Positions 47,046 to 59,804 of a stretch of 64,000 nucleotides of DNA are shown here, piece after piece. The number at the start of each line of letters is the position of its first letter. Within the stretch, counting starts at the first letter, position 1. Both the position numbers and the translations under genes were made by a program. Source of the DNA: Eutypa lata (taxonomy: Eukaryota; Ascomycota; Sordariomycetes; Xylariales; Diatrypaceae); NCBI GenBank assembly GCA_022661535.1, contig JAKULF010000009.1:1364001-1428000 (forward strand). The letters are read 5' to 3'. The notes beneath the pieces are model-generated. The model saw only the letters and a program-made list of their open reading frames with translations, was not told the DNA's origin and did no database searches.

Positions 47046-48834
47046 ATAAACCAACCCTTAATACCTCGAGATGAACATTTTTGTCGACCCGTAAAGCTTA
47101 AAAATGAAACGCCCGTTAAAGATCCTGTCTAGAGTTTTACACATGCTGAATGGTCACCGCCCGTGGGCAAATGGCCTACGGTTTAGCTATAAGTCCGGGA
47201 GCGAGCGCTGTACGCAACGACGTATGAGGATACTGCAGTCCCGGATTTCGATGGGAGGGGGCGGCGTGTAGATCATACCGGAGGTCGTCATGTAGATACT
47301 AGAGAAAACGAGTCTTGTAAGCACCTGAGCAGCAACTTGACGTGCAGTTAAATCCTTGACCATCCCTCATCCTTGCCCCCGGGTTGCGGACCATGCACTG
47401 TGGCTACTAAGTTGACGACAAGGGACTTTGTATGTTGTCTATTGCAGATGGTGGCGTCTCAAGGTCGTGCCTTGGGGAGGCTCGAGGGGTCTGAAATGGC
47501 CGACAACGCGTCAGCTTTCCGACTTGTCTGGTAATACTGCACGGCCAATGTCTTCTCCATATCCTTTCAGGAGTTAGATCTTCATTTTTTTTAACACTGG
47601 TGCATGCCTGGTATTATGCTGTCTATAGGACGCCATCACTACCTTTTTGTTTTTTCATCGCTAGATTCAGCTTGTTGGGGCGGTAAAGAAGAGGCATGGC
47701 GGCCACTACATGTGTAGTGTTGCAATATTTATCATGTTTACATGTTTTAATAGTATTTTAGGTCGAAACATGGTGTTATCAGTGATGTGGTAGGCCCAAA
47801 CCCCGGTTAGGAAAGCATTATGGTATAGAGAACAAATTACAAAGAGCAGTTGCCATAATGGAGCCCCCAAGACACATATAATGTTATCAAAGTAAAGCCT
47901 ACTGTCACATAAACCCCTATCTGTTGATTCCCTTCCTTTCATTTGCCTTGCCTTAGAGATTCGGACATGTACACCTTCTCCTAGCTAACCTACTACGTCA
48001 ACGACTATATCTTGTGCTAGTTAATGTTATATCAAGCCATGTATTTTCTCTCGTCACGTTGCAAGATTCTGGTCCTACCGATGTCAAATAAGACTCCATC
48101 AATAAAAACTTTAGAGTGGGGCATATAACCCACCGAGGAACGGGCCGTCATCTCCAGTAAAATGCCACGGAGGAAATTATGGGACAGAATTCGGAGATCA
48201 TGTTCTACATTTTTTTTGTTTAAAGAGTTCATAATTAACATGATGTGGACAATGCCTATGATTCAACCTTTGTCAGAGTTCCGAAATACAAAATAAGGAA
48301 GACTAGAAACCGGGTTCATCTATCTACTTGCTGCCTGGAACCTTGGGCGAAAATGGCGGTGCATATCCGATCTGCATGATATCCCCTGCACACCGAACTC
48401 CTTGGCACACTATTCCTCATTAGGGCTACAGGGGCTATTGACCCAACCTGCTGGTTCCTGCATATAAGACCGACCAGGTCGATATTATGAGTAGCGGGAG
48501 AATTAGGTCTACCTATTCCATATATATATTTCAGGAAATATACGTAGGAACACTAAATGCTTTGAAAAGAAAGCCCATCTTAAGGGAAATTTTAGCTAAA
48601 TTTGTTACTATCTATGTAGGCACCTAGCCTCTACATCTAGCGTTGTATGCAACCACGAGCACAGCCTGATGCAGTGCATATGCAATATTACACGCATTAA
48701 GCACATTTGGAGTCCTACGAGGCGCAAGACTCTAAGCCTCAACATTTAAAGTAGCCTGTTATTATCTCGGTTTTTCTGCGTAGAATTGGCGATTTTGAAA
48801 AGTTTATTCTCTCCCATGCGTATTAATTGAAATT
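47046..48834. other. Intergenic, no gene seen
   Basis: Normal base composition. Two short minus-strand ORFs (47706-47942, 48032-48241) have no recognisable features. It includes the promoter of the NLR-like gene. Confidence 0.45.
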
Positions 48835-51800
48835 ATGTTTACAGCAGATGAAATCCTTGAAGAAGCCCTGCGTGACTTTAGGGAGGACCAACCCTCAGGA
48901 CAGTTCGCTAAGTTCCAGACAACCAGGCTCGACGATGTGAAACGTCAAATTCTGCGTACCCAAGCTTCCCAGGAACGCTTGAAAACCATGGTTGGCTGGT
49001 CCAGAATGGAATCTTTCATCGTTACGTTTCATGGATTTCAGATGGCTGCCCAACTGACGTCAGACCAAGCTGCCTGCATTTGGGGTCCCGTAAAATATGC
49101 TTTACAAGTAAGAACTCGCCATGATAATAACACTATGAAGGAAATTGACAATTGCTAGATGGTTGGGGAATCCGCCACGCTTGATAATATTCTACAGTCC
49201 TATAGGGATCTCGGGAGTCATGTTCCTACCATAGAACCGTATCAGAGCATGGTGAACGAGAAGCCAGAAGTAAAAAAGTGTCTAGCATACATGTACCACG
49301 ACCTTCTACAGTTCCAAAAACGCATACTCAAACTCTTTTCCAGACACGGGTGGAATAAGACGTTCCAAACCAACTGGAAAGATTATCAAGAGTCCTTCAC
49401 GAACACACTCAAAGCGTTCGACCAGCACAGCCGGATATTACAGCAGCTGCTCGAAAAGTACCATAACCAAACCTCGCATGACATGTCCCGGCGGTTCAAT
49501 AATTATTACCAGCAATATCAGGACGACCGTCAGGACTTAGGAACGCATATCCGACAATACGAGGAGGACCGGATAAGACTCTTGGAAAATGCAAAGACGC
49601 AGGAGGAGGAGCGAAAGAAAGAGAAAATCCACGCAGTACGGAGGTGGATCTCAGCCCCCGTTGATCTTCAATCCATGTTACATAAAGACTTTGCGGATAT
49701 AAGGCGCAACTATCAGAACACTACTGAATGGATCTTGAAGGATATTAAGGTCCAGAATTGGATTTTCATGGAACACCCTGATCAGCCCATCTTATGGATC
49801 AACGGCAAGAAAGGCGCTGGTCAGTCTTATATCCCCCTTTCCTTGCTACCTCACTGTAGTGTCTCATCGACTAACCCCATTTTAATTGTAGGTAAGACGG
49901 TCTTGGCTTCTCAGATCATCGACTATTGCAGGGAACAGCGGAAAGATTACAAAACAAGCTATTTCTACTGCCGGGAGAAAGACCCGAGCCTGGATAACTG
50001 CTTAGCAATTTACAAGGTGCTTTTGCATCAGATGTTAAACCATCACGAAGAAATGCTCCCCTCATGCAACGACAAGAGGCTGAAGGGAAATAACGACGTC
50101 CTCAGCGACACGGGTCCGGCTGAATTGCTGATTCGGAGGTTTTGTGAAGCAGACTTCAATCAATTTATCGTCATCGACGGGCTCGATGAGATCGAAGCAA
50201 AACAACGCAAAGAGGTCATCCATTTCTTGACCGGGATTGTCAATGAGTGCGATAAGCGTGACGCAGGGAATATCCGCGTGCTGTTCATTAGCCACGACCT
50301 TGCCGATCTTAGGAAGATGAAGTGCATGGAATCCACGATCGTCCTGGAACTAGATCCCGAGAATACTCAGGGTGCCATTCGGAATTTTTTCGATAAAAAG
50401 ATTGAGGAGTTGAAAGAAAAGATGCCTCTAAGGGACAATGACCTTGGGAAAATCCGGGAACTGGTACTAACTCGGTCAAAAGGTGCACATTCCGTGGCCG
50501 TTGCCAATTCTCCTGCCTCATATCTCTCCACTCGCACATACTAATAGTACGATAGGGATGTTTTTATTCGCGTCCCTCGTGATGGACAACTTTATACAAC
50601 AGCCCACCATCGCGGATGTGCAACAGCAATTACAGATGAACGTTTTCCCGAATGATCTAAGAGAAGTGTAAGTGGATGTGCATATACTTATGCAACATCA
50701 TAAAAGCGCCAGTGACTTACTGACATTGCGCAGTTACAATACAATTATTGGGCGACTTCGCCGCGATTTAGGGGGGAATGGGAATGAATGGAAAATGTCC
50801 AAGAAGATTTTCGGTTGGCTGGCTTGTGCAAAGCGCCCGCTACACTGGCACGAGATCCAGGCCGCTTTATCCATTGACTTCGATCCGGCCGGCTCTGAAG
50901 TGACGATGGACTATTACCGCTATCAGTTGCGCACTGACATTCGAAGGATCTGCGGGTCACTGGTACAGACGTTGGATAATCGTATTATGTTTATCCATCA
51001 AACAGTGCGGGAGTAAGTATATATATATATATGCTATACAACCTCAACCAAATTCTAAAGGGGTGAGTTGACATGATATTAGTCACATCATCGATAGTGA
51101 GCAACTAGACGAGAAATCTATAGAGTGCGACTTGACAATAATGTGCTTGTCGTACCTAGCGTCTCCATGGTTCGACCAAGGGCTCGGAAACGATGAACGA
51201 GACGAACACGCCAAGGATGGATACTACTCCTTCCAGGACTACGCTCTTTCAAAATGGGGCTACCACCTCGAGGCTTTCATACGGACTGGTCCGGACCTGC
51301 TCAGGGAACCTCCTGAAGACTCCGATCCTTACAATAGGGTATCGCGTGCTTTGAGTAAATTTGCTGGGGCATACCACGACGATCTAGTTCCCCCGGAAGA
51401 GCACGAAAGGATTGTAACGGCAAAGGAACAATGCGAGGCATTTCAAAGTTACGGCTTTTACGCTGATCTGCTCAGAATTTGGACACACTTGCACGGGGAT
51501 CAGGATAACTACCCCAAGCAACGAAAAAAGGTAAGCATCGAAAGGCTCGACGCGGCGTTGCGGCTTAATCGTAAGACCCTCGAAACTCTCGCCACCGATC
51601 CAAACATCTCCGCCGAGGTTTCACGGAACCTCACGAGCCTGTACGGAAACTACATGTTCAAGTGCGACCGGCCGATGTGCGACTTCTTCTACGAGGGGTT
51701 CGAGGACGCGGAGACCAGGGACGCGCACCTGAAGCGGCACGAGCGGCCGTACCGGTGCCCGGTTGTGGCCTGCACGCTGGCCGTCTTCGGGTTCTCGACC

Positions 51801-52073
51801 AACAAGGACCGGGAGAAGCACATCCGGGTGTACCACCCGGACGACGACGCGGCGTCGGGGTTCAGACCGCCGCCTCGCGAGCTGGTCGAGGATGCGAAGT
51901 TTCGCTGCAACGACTGCGGGAAGAACTTCACGCGCAAGGCCAACCGCGATGCGCACGTGCGGAGCCACTATGGCCAGCGGCCGTTCGAGTGCTCTACTTG
52001 TGACAAGGCCTTCACTCGGGTGAATGATCTGCGGCGCCATGAAAAGAAAAGACATACCCGGCAAAGACGTTAG
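48835..52073 (+). CDS. NLR-like NACHT protein with C-terminal C2H2 zinc fingers
   Basis: 968 residues, exons 48835-49107, 49159-49819, 49892-50482, 50556-50667, 50734-51012, 51083-52073; five introns of 51-73 nt in phase. The N-terminal ~250 residues are helical, with a WSRMESFIVTFHGFQ...IWGPVKYAL block like the domain found before fungal NACHT modules (DUF7708-like, my assignment), then a charged coiled coil (about 165-220). The NACHT NTPase follows: Walker A INGKKGAGKT (split by intron 2), SYFYCREKD, Walker B FIVIDGLDEIE, then LFISHDLAD. A winged-helix-like region (KIFGWLACAKRPLHWHEIQAAL) and four C2H2 fingers complete it (CDRPMC, CPVVAC, CNDC, CSTC with matching His pairs). No WD40/ankyrin/TPR repeats. 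Such STAND proteins are candidate non-self sensors; the DNA- or RNA-binding tail replaces the usual repeats. Confidence 0.9.
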
Positions 52074-52462
52074 GGAGGTTTGAGCTTGACATTGAGTAGG
52101 TGGTTAGAATTTGCTGGTAACTATATATACCACATTGTAGGAATTCTAGTTAGTTATATCGAACAACACTTAGTGAGTATCTATGTGCTTGTAACATGTA
52201 ATATATGAAACAGACGTTCAAATCGGCTTGGGCTTAGATCTTCATTTTAATCAAAGGGCAAAAAGTGTAGTGGAATGGTAGGAATAAGTCATGAACTGAA
52301 GGGAGAGGTTCAATGTCCTTTATTACAGTACAGTAATTGGTCACAACCCCACAGACTCCAAATCATGGCCTTTGGCAGCGCTAAAAAAGCAGTGAAGTGT
52401 CAGCAAATCATTCGGCTACGGCGCCCGAGAGGGCTAACTGTGCCAAATAGCTAAAAACCCTT
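52074..52462. other. Spacer between NLR-like and HET genes
   Basis: 390 nt with no gene. It contains the 3' flank of the NLR-like gene and the HET promoter, which must be compact. Confidence 0.5.
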
Positions 52463-54878
52463 ATGATTCTCGGGCTCCCTATTCGGCACACACCTAGGCT
52501 TCATTCACGTTATCATTGCGATCCGAAGTTACCATTATCTCGGACTTGTCTATTTGAGCGGTCTGATCGACATAGTCCAAATATCGAGATCAAAGAGACC
52601 CCTACGCCTATGAGAGCAGAATATAATTCTTTAGCCCATTGGGACACTATGCTATGCGAGAGATGCAGTGCGATCAAGTTTCAACCCCTCGTTGCGCGGG
52701 ATCGGAATTCGGTCTTCTACGTCTTACACCAAAGCCGCTCATCCTACATTCGATCCCTATCACTTCGCTGCAAGTTATGCACCCTAATCAGTAGTCAGCT
52801 TGGAACAGTTGAGCTTGAAGATGATATTTGTGAGCAGCTCAGCGCCTTCGTTGTGTTGAAGCGGCGCTGTTCTTCTGAAGGCGGTCCAGCCGCAGCTACA
52901 GCTGCTACGTCCCATCCCATTACTATCATTAGTCGGTTTGGGTCTGGCTTCTTAACAGTCATCGATCCTCTGCCAGGTTAGAATAGTCAATACCCTATGC
53001 TAGGTTTTGTGGAAGTTAATTTGCTCTCGTATAGCTCAATACCAATTGCCTCGCAAAGATGCAATTAAAAGAATTGGGAAGAAGAGGAAGCACGACCGAT
53101 TCAAAGAAGATACCCCTGCGAAGCCTGAATCATGCAGTGCCAACATATTGAGAGGGTCTGTGTCTCAAGGTCTTATCAATGACCACACAGGCTCATACTC
53201 CAATATGAAACTAGCCCATTTGTGGATTCAAGACTGTCTTCAGAACCACGATTTGTGCAAAGCTGGTAGTTCCGGCGGGGATTCATCCTTCCTTCCAACT
53301 CGTCTAATCGATATCCGAGATCCTAAGCGGCCGTTTCTCGAGGTCACATCGCCAGGCCTCAGGGCGAAATACATCGCTCTTAGCTACGCGTGGGGTGAAG
53401 GGAGAAGGATTGTGTCCACCAAGGAAAATTATCAAGACCACAAACGCTGCATCCCGCCGGAATCGCTCCCAAAGACCTTTGCAGATGCATTCCATGCTAC
53501 TCGTCTACTAGGCTACCGATATATCTGGGCAGACGCGTTCTGTATCAAGCAAGATGATGTTGCTGATCTACACAGTGAGCTCCCCAGGATGGGGGACATA
53601 TACCGTTACGCTGCGTTCACCATATTCGCCGAGGGAGCTCCGAATGCCGCTGCGGGTCTCTTCCAAACCAGAGATCCGCATTTGTACCGGCCATGCACCG
53701 TAGATGTGACGATGCCGACACAAAAGGGCATAGCATCTAACAAACTAACACTAGCGACTGTTCACACAGGACACAATTATCTGAAAGCAAGAGGCTGGGT
53801 GCTGCAAGAAGAAATCCTTACATCTAGGAGACTATCATTTGGCAAGCAGATGAGCTGGAGGTGCACGGCTAACGAGGCATCAGAGACCAGACCATGTCCG
53901 CGCCCACGAACAAACCCCCTCAGAGAAGGACTAGCAACGAGCGAAGACAAGTTGAGGCTCTGGTTACTTGCACCTACACAAATGGTAAATACTCCGAGGA
54001 GGGATTGGTCTCGGTGGAATCAGTATGACGCGTGGTACGCCGTCATAGAAGAATACAGCTCCAAGCAGTTGACTGTCGACTCAGATAAGCTGCCGGCCCT
54101 GTCCGGCCTTGCCGGTTTATTCCACGCAGCCCACCACTCCACCTATGCCGCAGGGCTGTGGAAAGAAGACCTACAGCTCGGTCTAGCATGGTATGTTGCC
54201 AGCAATGATCCGCGACCGGTGAAGACAGATCGTGGCCAGGAACCATCTTGGTCTTGGGCATCTGTGGGGATGGTCTGTCTCAAATTCCGTTCGTGGAAGC
54301 CCAACTTCAAACATATAGAGTCCGCCGGCGCTGGGATAGTTGATATTTCGTGTATGCTCGATACTCTATTAAACCCTTATGGGAGGGTGAACCAAGGAAC
54401 ATTAAAGCTGCGCATTCCCTTGAAAAGAGCAATGCTGCGATGTTCGGCCGAGTATGCTATAAACAGAACGGAGTACAGCTATGGCAGCTACTCTGGACCG
54501 GATTCCTCTACAATGACCGATGGAGAGCACCCACGCTTTGCAGCACCTGTGTATGACTTAGAAACCTTTGAGTTCATTGGAGAAGCCGCCCTGGATGCCC
54601 CTATTCACGCATGTCTAGATATAGGGGTAGACAACGCCACCCATCTAGTGCTTCAAGAGAAGAGTACGAAAAACACCTTTGAAAAGGAGATATGGTGCGG
54701 TCTTTTGCATTTACAGCAGAAGGATTCTAGTAGTTGTCGTTTAACAGGCTTAATTTTAGAAAAGACACAACCGGGAGGGACTGTATATCGTCGACTTGGA
54801 CTTTTGTTTATCAACCATTATGCTCCGGAAGAAACCCGACATTCTCTTTGGCAAGAAGAGATAATAGAGGTGCATTAG
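52463..54878 (+). CDS. Heterokaryon incompatibility (HET) domain protein
   Basis: 785 residues with the first ATG (exons 52463-52976 and 53035-54878, 58 nt intron). In-frame ATGs at 52610 and 52649 are alternatives; family similarity only begins near LCERCSAIKF, so the true start may be the later one. The HET domain follows the intron: YIALSYAWGEG, CIPPESLPKTFADA, then YIWADAFCIKQDD with DLHSELPRMGDIYRYA, and after it GWVLQEEILTSRRL. All three canonical HET blocks are intact, unlike the relic at 7152-7700. The C-terminal third (REPSWSWASVG-type region, then variable) is normal for the family. HET proteins execute incompatibility-type cell death. It lies on the same strand 390 nt after the NLR-like gene. 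Confidence 0.9.
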
Positions 54879-55947
54879 GATTTTCAGTCATGGTAGAATC
54901 TGTTTTTAAACATTCATTGGAAGGTTGTTCATATTGTTTCGAGATAGCTAGTGACTTGTCTACAAACGGGCTTGTTTCTTTTTGCAGGTATGAACTATCG
55001 TAGAATTTCAAATTTTAATATTTGGTTCCGCCTAAAATCCTCTATCGTATCACTGGCTAGAATGCTCAATACCTACCGAGTTATCTAACATTCACTTCGC
55101 AACTCATGCCCCGTGCGTTAAGGTAAACTGTGAGTCTATAAGACACGTTTCCTTAAGGTAACAAATTCCGTACTACTTTCAACCTTCATAAACTAGACTT
55201 TTCAATAACTAATTACTCCTCATACACATCTTCACAACTTCTTGCCTCTAACATAGGTAAGTAGGTTTATATTCGGGATCGCATTGCGGGGGCGGGGTAA
55301 GTACACATGTAAGCGGGAGAGGCCAGGGGGGCGCAGTGCTTATTTACTTCACTACATGGGTGTGGTGCATTTATCTAGCCCCTAATGGAACCGAACTTTA
55401 TCCTAAGCGGTGAGAGTTTTCACTGCAGTTTTAGTCCACATGAGCTGCGCAATGGGGAAATCCTTTGTTGCCCGGCTCATATGTCCTAATAAAGGGGCAG
55501 TGCAAAGCGCTGGTACAGTACCCTGCCAATCTGCTTAACGCCGGTACACACTTGAACCCATCGTATATTTTCATGAAGGCATTATCTAGTTAATCTAACA
55601 CGAGGCAGCTAGGCTCTCACTCATATGACGTGACCTCGGAGCCTGCATGGATGGCAAGGCATATTTTTGATCAACTTATGTAGCTTAAGGTCAAAACTAC
55701 GCAATGGTATTGTCAATCTACGTCTGACTTGCGAAGTATGGGTTTTCAGCTGGCCAACCTTCCGCCCTACGTAGCATTCCCCATGGTCTGCATCGTTCAG
55801 GGCATGGTTTCCAGTGAACAGCATAACTATGGTCCATAACAGCTCATCTCTACGGTCTTGAATCTCATTTATGTGACTTCCAAAGTGACACTATCTTTAC
55901 ATGCCATACCACATGGAAGTACACGCGCTAGATCAAATAAGTACACC
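54879..55947. other. Intergenic, no gene seen
   Basis: Nothing recognisable on either strand. It separates the HET gene from the helicase. Confidence 0.5.
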
Positions 55948-58900
55948 ATGGACCTCGATTCTATGCTCAATTCCGATTACGGCTATGCACCACCAGGTGA
56001 TATCTGGTAAGTCAATACTTAAATATAAGTTGTAGCGTTGTCGACTCATCAAATTACGTAGGGACCATAATCGTGATGACGGCATACAAGGGCTTCAAGA
56101 ACCATTTCGTGACCTATGGAGCGAGGATTTCACAGGTAGCGCATCTTTAGGGGGGTTTGAAAATTTAGACCACACAAGCCTTTATAATTTTCAATCTACG
56201 TTAGGTGCTTGGGCTCCCCCGGTGAGCTCGCAGCCTTCCCAGGAATTGTTAGAATCAGGAAAAGAACAGCAGTCCAGCGCCACACCTGTATCCAGTGATC
56301 AGTGTAGTCAATCCGAAGTTGACGATGCGGGAGATAATTCACCAAGAATTATGCCGGTTCAGATAGATGAGAATGACGGCGATCGTATATGCTACGGGAT
56401 GGTAAGTGAAGCGCTCCTCTACTCTACGACTCTGGTTAACTAATAAATTCCAAAAAGATTTACCAGGTCGATGTGAAACTATCTGAACAAAATATGCCCG
56501 AGCTCAGCTCTAAGCTTCGGGATAGTCAAGCCGGAGACCATCCCAGTCAATCGATCCAGACATTCACAGTCGAGCCCAAAACTGATCACATGGTGCTTTC
56601 TTTTCAGGACGGTGCCCCTTTTGGGATCTTGCGGGATAACCTGTTCAAGTCGCTCAGCCCGGTGCTGCAGCGCGAGAAGGCCTTACTGTTAGAGGGTGTT
56701 GCTATCACGCACGTGATATGTGATCGGATTGGGAAAATTAACAAGTCGTCCGACAGGGTGATCCAGGTTGATATTAACGTCTATGGGCGTCGGCAGGACG
56801 GGAAACGGATTGGCGATGAGCTCGCCTCCAAGAAAATATGGCTTCAACGGCCTGATAAAGCGAGGCTTCCGTACGAGAACCCCCACGTCATCAACTTCCC
56901 AGGAATCGAGCAGGCATCTGTCAGCATCAACGACGTCCAGGCCAATTCGGGCGCGAATAGACCAGAGTTGGAAGGGGAAGAGAGAGTGCAACAATTCGTC
57001 TCCGAAGTACATGACTCCTTACAGAGGGCCAACGAGCTTGAGACAACTACGGGCGATCGAAGGTTAAAGACAGGCCTCCTTGAGTAGGTACTGCATATAT
57101 ATTCCGTACCTAGAGATTCGCTAACTCAATAATGCGCCGGGAAGACATCAACAGCGTGCTTTAACTTTCATGAGGCAGCGCGAGTCGGGGAATATACCGG
57201 AGCGTTTTCGACTATGGAAGAAATCCCAGTTCGAGGGCCAAGAGATGTACGTCGTTGCAGTACACGACGATGGCACCACATTAACATTCTTTAGGTATAT
57301 TCATCGAGTGACGAAGACTAGGTCCGCTCTCCAGCCAGAAGAGAGGGGTGGTGGAATACTGGCAGATGAGATGGGTATGGGCAAGTCTCTTTGCTTGCTA
57401 GCCCTTGTGCTAGAGACACTGGTTGATGGCCGCAAATGGGCCGAAGAGAAGCAACAAGAAGAGCATCATAGTAGCAAGATTAAGAGATACTCGCACTCGA
57501 CATTGGTTATTGTACCTTCAGCACGTTTGTATACCCTTGAATCGCAGGTCAAGTTTGAGCCGGTTCAGCTTACAATGCCACACAGTATTGATAAACAACT
57601 GGCTTAAAGAGATCCGCCTGTAAGTATATCTGTCTTCCACTTCTGTGTGCATCATAAAAGTTAATACATGTATAGGCACTTAGACGGTATATTGAATGTT
57701 ATCAGATATCATGGCCAAGGGAGAGAAACCGATCTTGATGTCTTGAAATCTTCTGATCTCATCATCACAACATATTCAACGCTTGCCTTTGAAATGGCCA
57801 ATAGGAAAAGTCAGCTCGACAAGATTGGGTGGTTCCGTATAGTACTAGACGAAGGTAAGTTATCTTCAATTCATCAAAGTACTAAGTTGCTTGGGATTGA
57901 CAATAATAGCACACGTTATCCGCCGCCCCGCTACACATTTCTACCGCACGTGTATGGAGCTCGAGGCAAGGTCTCGCTGGTGTCTGACCGGTACGCCTAT
58001 CCAGAATCGATTGCAGGATATCGGTGCTCTATTCGCCTTCCTACGGGCAGAGCCATTCCACAGCATTGCCCTGTTCCGACGGTTCATTGTCGCCCCATTC
58101 GACCAGGGTGACCCTGTTGTCAAGGACCGTTTAGTTCAGCTCTACGATTCGCTTTGCCTCAGACGAACCAAAGACCTCCTAACTCTCCCGGGTGTCAAAG
58201 AGCACATACGGCAGCTCGAGTTCAGCCCAGAAGAAAGGCTGCATTACCAGGGCACAATGAACATCCTCGATCGCTCGATACGCGAGAGAGTCGGTCAGTA
58301 TGATCCCAAAGGCAAATTCGGACAGTTTCAGGCGCGCCTGCAGCTGCGGATCCTCTGCAACCACGGTACCTATCAGAAACCGTTCTCCTGGAAGAGAAGC
58401 AGCCTCAAAGATGCAAATGAGGCTCTTACGGTGGACCTCGGGATGGATATTGAGGTTAGATGCGGTGGCTGTGAGCAGCTGAGACCACTCATAGGCCCTA
58501 TTAACACCTCGAGCAAAGGGGACTGTGGTCATTTTCTCTGCTCTGCCTGCGAAGAAGATTACGAAAACTTTTGGGGACCCCTTGGCTCAACGCAATGTCT
58601 CTTATGCTTGGTGAAAGGCAGGACAGGCCCTGTCGAACTCGCCAGTGCACCAGTTTCCAACCCGAAGCATCAAAACCACATGGGTCCAGCAGGCGTGCAG
58701 TGGTCGCAGCAAGACACGCTGCCGAGTAAGGATGAATACTTCAATGCTGAGGGATATTCGGTGAAAATGAAAGCATTGGTGGAGGACGTTCAGAAAGACT
58801 TGGAGGAGATGAAGAGGTTGGTCTAGTATTTTCGAACATCCTACAAGCCATGGCTGACGCACGCTATTATTGTAGCATTGTCTTCTCGTGCTGGACGAGC

Positions 58901-59392
58901 ACGCTCGACCTTGTCGGGCGCCACCTACAGAACGAAAACATCGATTATATCCGCATAGACGGAAACACACTTATGTCCAAGAGACAGCGGCTTCTAGACC
59001 AGTTTGACAAAGAGTCAGGAGCCCGCGTATTACTCATGACGACTGGCACTGGCGCGTTTGGGTAAGAATCTCTAAACATGATATAGGAGCGCTACATTCA
59101 AAGCTAATACGATATTCCACGCACCAGACTCAATATCACAGCCGCGAAGCGAGTATTTATTGTCGAGCTGCAGTGGAATCCCAGCGTAGAAAATCAAGCT
59201 ATCGCCAGGACGATCCGCCTCGGCCAGAAGAAAGAGGTCATTGTCATAAGATACATGATCAAAGATACAGTTGAAGAGGTATGTCCATAGATCTTATAAA
59301 CTATTAGAGAAACGCCGCAGATGCTAACAAACCTGTAGGAAATCCAATCACAACAGACAAACAAGCGCAAGGTTGCTAGGCTGGGTTGGTAA
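55948..59392 (+). CDS. SNF2-family helicase with internal RING (RAD5/HLTF-like)
   Basis: 971 residues from ten exons: 55948-56006, 56062-56401, 56458-57083, 57145-57524, 57586-57619, 57676-57854, 57910-58816, 58876-59061, 59128-59278, 59339-59392; nine introns of 55-66 nt in phase. N-terminus acidic and low-complexity. ATPase motifs: HQQRAL (Q-type), I ADEMGMGKS, Ia LVIVPSA, II DEAH (split by an intron), III LTGTPIQNRL, V/VI TTGTGAFGLNIT and ARTIRLGQ. Between the lobes sits a RING-like array (CGGC ... CGHFLCSAC ... CLLC), the RAD5/RAD16/HLTF layout that couples remodelling to ubiquitin ligation. In place of the usual RVHRxGQ it has RTIRLGQ; both arginines remain. The stretch 56136-56204 could be a further in-frame intron. 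A Rad5-like DNA damage role is inferred; fungal paralogues of this type are many. Confidence 0.88.
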
Positions 59393-59804
59393 TCGGGGGA
59401 GAAGGGGGAAAAGGGTTCCACTGAACGTGCCTCGATGGATATAATGCTTAAAACCATTTGTCATTATTCCTAAGAAGGGAAGAAAACCTACCAATTGCAA
59501 TATGTAAGCTAGGTAAGGTTTATAATGCACAAATATGATATAGTTGAATCCTGTAAGCCACCAGAAGGCGCAAAAGAACGGCAATATAATGCGGCTAGCC
59601 ACCAAAGGCTGCCGATACAGATATCTCAAGATCTAAAAGAAAAAGAAAACTATAGTGGTATCATGTAATATGAGAAGCAACCAAATAAACCAATCAATCC
59701 ATCATTAAAGCGCCTATTATATTCCCAGAGTGACCCGCACCCAGCTAGTCAGCCGTCATGATCGTAATTCATTCATTCATTCATTCGTCTATCCACCGCG
59801 GAGG
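59393..59804. other. Convergent spacer, no gene seen
   Basis: 3' flanks of the helicase (plus) and the membrane protein (minus). A short (ATTC)n run lies near 59765-59787. Confidence 0.5.
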
